Source: an uncultured Marinilabiliales bacterium | GTDB taxonomy: Bacteria > Bacteroidota > Bacteroidia > Bacteroidales > BM520 | Assembly (NCBI GenBank): GCA_937877575.1 | Contig: CALFIZ010000110.1 | Coordinates: 1 to 8,129, forward strand | Length of the DNA: 8,129 nt | Reading direction: 5' to 3' | Shown: positions 6,253 to 8,129 of the stretch, one piece after another | Numbering within the stretch: position 1 is the first letter of the stretch | Layout: each line of letters begins with the position of its first letter | The notes under the pieces: model-generated | Seen by the model: only the letters and a program-made list of their open reading frames with translations | The model's database searches: none | What the model was told of the DNA's origin: nothing | Position numbers and translations under genes: made by a program

Positions 6253-6717
6253 CTATTCATCATGTGCAGTTTTTCGTGCCGAGTAGGAGATTTTGAATGC
6301 GCCCACTTCGCGAAGCTGCTGTTTTACGTCGGTAACAATACCCATTCTGACGGTTTGGTCGGCCTTGATGGAAGTGGTTATAAGTTTGCGGTCCACTTCA
6401 TCGCGGGATTCCCTTTCCATCATTATGAAGTCAGGTATGTCATCCAGAGTCTTGAAGCTATCATTCAGTTGGATACGGGACTCATTACCAAGTTTCTTAT
6501 TGGAAGGAGGTCCAATATAGATATAGCTTACAAGTGATTTTCTTTCAAGCTTTTCTACCTGAGAAGCTTCCGGAACGTTAGTTCTAACCAATGGATCAGC
6601 CTGTCTCATAGTAGTTGTAATCATAAAGAAGAAGATAAGCATGAACACGATATCAGGCATGGAAGATGTTGACATCTGCGGAACTTCCTTCTTTTCACTT
6701 TTAATGAATTTTGACAT
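6253..6717 (-). CDS. exbD: ExbD/TolR-family biopolymer transport protein (second copy)
   Basis: This 154-residue single-pass inner-membrane protein has the ExbD layout: a short cytoplasmic basic N-terminus, a SSMPDIVFMLIFFFMITTT segment (about 18-36) with the proton-path aspartate D22 at the start of the helix, then a periplasmic domain. ExbD dimers sit inside the ExbB pentamer and couple proton flow to TonB-like energy transfer. Towards the C-terminus, SIKADQTVRMGIVTDVKQQLREVG matches the family's conserved strand-helix (compare KADKxxxYGxVxxVMDxxRxAG). It is the last gene of the operon, 24 bases after the other exbD and just before the terminator. It differs clearly from that copy in length and periplasmic sequence, so the two are diverged paralogues and not a recent duplication. 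Confidence 0.93.
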   Translation of the reverse strand: MSKFIKSEKKEVPQMSTSSMPDIVFMLIFFFMITTTMRQADPLVRTNVPEASQVEKLERKSLVSYIYIGPPSNKKLGNESRIQLNDSFKTLDDIPDFIMMERESRDEVDRKLITTSIKADQTVRMGIVTDVKQQLREVGAFKISYSARKTAHDE

Positions 6718-6741
6718 AGTGATATTTTTTTACATTGGTTA

Positions 6742-7326
6742 TTAATATTCCTCAGGTTCTGCCTCGGAGATTGCGATAGGAATTGCCTTTTTGACGGCTT
6801 CGATTTTAGCATCTTCCTTAAGACTTGTGAAAGGAACGCCGAATTCCTTTTTCGACAGTTCATCACGCAGTTCGTTGACAGCTTTAGTTAATTCGTCCTG
6901 TACTCTTATGTACATGTCATATGACGTACCTCTGTCGTTTTTCAAAGAGATGACGCCTTTGGAGACCTCATATAATCCGCCGAGCGCAGGAATAGTATCC
7001 ATACGTTTTTCCGGAAGGTCAGGGCTGTTGAAAGGGTTGGAGAGGAAGTTCTTTGCCTCTTCCTTCAGCATTCTGACATCCATAGGCTTGTTGTTCACCA
7101 TTACCCAGTCATTCTTATTGATGCTGACTGCCAAGATGTTACGTTCCTTGATATCAGGAATATCCTCCTGAGGCGGAACTGGTGGCGGCAGTCTTCTCGC
7201 AATACCTGTATCCACATCCATTGTTGTTGTCATCAGGAAGAAGGCAAGCAACAGGAAGGAGATATCGGCCATTGAACTGGCGTTGATTGGCGGAACTTTT
7301 TTCTTAGCTTTTCTCTTAATCTGCAT
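6742..7326 (-). CDS. exbD: ExbD/TolR-family biopolymer transport protein (first copy, long type)
   Basis: This 194-residue single-pass protein has a basic N-terminus (QIKRKAKKK), an SSMADISFLLLAFFLMTTT segment (about 17-35) carrying the conserved aspartate D21, and an extended periplasmic part. Immediately after the helix comes a proline-rich spacer, RRLPPPVPPQEDIPD, absent from the short copy. The domain continues with ILAVSINKNDWVMVNNKPM, corresponding to the usual strand pair of ExbD, and a charged C-terminus ending EPEEY. At 194 residues it is longer than the roughly 140 of E. coli ExbD. The start lies 2 bases after the upstream gene's stop, with AAAGG inside that gene's last codons serving as ribosome-binding site. 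It probably forms a heteromeric stator core with the short copy. Confidence 0.93.
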   Translation of the reverse strand: MQIKRKAKKKVPPINASSMADISFLLLAFFLMTTTMDVDTGIARRLPPPVPPQEDIPDIKERNILAVSINKNDWVMVNNKPMDVRMLKEEAKNFLSNPFNSPDLPEKRMDTIPALGGLYEVSKGVISLKNDRGTSYDMYIRVQDELTKAVNELRDELSKKEFGVPFTSLKEDAKIEAVKKAIPIAISEAEPEEY

Positions 7327-7328
7327 GA

Positions 7329-7802
7329 TTACACGTTACCTTTCTTTAATAAATCGGATATTGCACCATATATAATCGCAATAATTGCACCCGCAGTAAG
7401 GAAATATGCAAGATAACAACCTGTGCCCACCCACTTTGAAATAGCCGGACTGACGTTAAGGTCAGGATTGTTCATAAATTCTTCTGAAAGCTGAGCATCC
7501 GGTAAGAGATAAGCAATTGCAATTACTGCTATTACAGCTACTATAAGTATAACGGCTTTTATAATACTTTGCTTAGTATGATGTGTAAAGAACAACGGGA
7601 AAAATAAGGCGACTAAAATGGCGAGTATAACTGCCACTTCGCTTATATACACTGCCGGAAGCACCCATTGGTTGCCGACAGCCACGTCAGAAGCTATTGC
7701 CCTGCTCTTCACTATAATCATAATGCCCAAAAAGGCACCGAGGGCGAAGAGAACATAGCATAGGATTCTGCCTATTAAATTAAATATCTTTGATGTTGCC
7801 AT
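7329..7802 (-). CDS. Four-helix membrane protein of the exb operon, function unknown
   Basis: This 157-residue hydrophobic protein has four likely membrane helices (about 10-31, 48-73, 78-100, 124-148). A polar loop between helices 3 and 4 (PDAQLSEEFMNNPDLNVSPA, 101-120) is probably extracytoplasmic, and the protein ends in a basic KKGNV tail. There is no signal peptide and no catalytic motif. It lies between the exbB-like gene (41-base gap) and the first exbD (2-base gap). Membrane proteins in this position are, from memory, common in Bacteroidales exbB-exbD-exbD clusters, so it is a candidate accessory subunit of the proton channel. I do not recognise a named family. Confidence 0.85.
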   Translation of the reverse strand: MATSKIFNLIGRILCYVLFALGAFLGIMIIVKSRAIASDVAVGNQWVLPAVYISEVAVILAILVALFFPLFFTHHTKQSIIKAVILIVAVIAVIAIAYLLPDAQLSEEFMNNPDLNVSPAISKWVGTGCYLAYFLTAGAIIAIIYGAISDLLKKGNV

Positions 7803-7843
7803 AATAACTCTTTATTTTGTTTGTAATGTTATTATTCAATGGA

Positions 7844-8129
7844 TTACTTATTTTCCATGCTGTCTGCAACGATATCAAGGAATTCAATTGATGAATCTTC
7901 CATGTCAATGACAATGCTTTCAATCTTAGCGAGGATGTAGTTGTAGAAAACCTGAAGGATAACTGCTACGATCAATCCGAACAGGGTTGTCAGAAGAGCG
8001 ACTTTCATACCGCCTGCGACAACAGCCGGTGACATTTCACCTACAACGGAGATTTTATCGAATGCTTCAATCATACCGATGACAGTTCCCATAAATCCCA
8101 AGGATGGAGCAAGAGAGATAAACAGTGCT
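7844..8129 (-). CDS. exbB: ExbB/TolQ/MotA-family proton channel, C-terminal part (5' end outside the window)
   Basis: The reading frame is open to the window edge, so only about 94 C-terminal residues are seen. They begin ALFISLAPSLGFMGTVIGMI, the very conserved MotA/TolQ/ExbB membrane helix (consensus A-P-L-L-G-L-x-G-T-V-x-G-M-I). A second long helix follows (MKVALLTTLFGLIVAVILQVFYNYI) and then an acidic cytoplasmic tail. ExbB proteins form the pentameric inner-membrane ring around ExbD. An apparent start near 8101 is a TTG inside the conserved helix (LGFMGT) and is not the real beginning; the true start is beyond 8129. First visible gene of the exb operon. Confidence 0.93.
   Translation of the reverse strand, partial: ALFISLAPSLGFMGTVIGMIEAFDKISVVGEMSPAVVAGGMKVALLTTLFGLIVAVILQVFYNYILAKIESIVIDMEDSSIEFLDIVADSMENK

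Noticed and set aside
6178..6537. Plus-strand open frame of 119 codons
   Set aside because: It starts inside the terminator region and overlaps the exbD gene on the other strand; the translation resembles no known family.

Overview
The window reads as a chromosome segment from an anaerobic Bacteroidota, most likely order Bacteroidales. The pointers are a GldF-type ABC-2 permease, a DUF4270 lipoprotein, a short GlgA-like protein of the kind found in this phylum, an ExbB/membrane protein/ExbD/ExbD cluster, and a Bacteroidetes-type -7 promoter box (TAnnTTTG). Genus cannot be fixed from the sequence alone. Every supported gene lies on the minus strand, so transcription runs from high to low coordinates.

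Region 1 (8129 to about 6187) is the tail of an energy-transducing operon: the C-terminal part of an ExbB/TolQ/MotA proton channel, a small four-helix membrane protein, and two different ExbD/TolR-family proteins. It ends at a clear intrinsic terminator (6187-6225). These proteins would form an inner-membrane motor that passes proton-motive force to a TonB-like partner or to the envelope.

Region 2 (6186 to about 553) is a second, tightly packed operon that starts from a probable promoter just after that terminator. Gaps between genes are 2 to 17 bases. In transcription order it encodes a truncated, probably non-catalytic starch-synthase-like protein, a DUF4270 lipoprotein, a LOG-family nucleotide phosphoribohydrolase, a P-loop kinase fused to dCMP deaminase, a class I mannose-6-phosphate isomerase, and a GldF-like permease. 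The genes serve mixed roles: nucleotide metabolism, sugar supply and envelope transport.

Region 3 (about 600 to 1) is foreign-looking. Near base 553 the GldF frame runs, without a stop, into the C-terminal donor-binding part of a GT-B glycosyltransferase. The DNA turns sharply AT-rich (17 of 60 bases G or C at 181-240, against 33 of 60 at 841-900). A family 2 glycosyltransferase gene starts 3 bases after that ORF ends and leaves the window. This looks like the edge of a surface-polysaccharide cluster joined to the end of gldF, either by a real rearrangement or by an assembly error. The expected partner gene gldG is not seen. This junction is the most unusual thing in the window. No CRISPR array, tRNA, rRNA, insertion sequence or phage gene was recognised.
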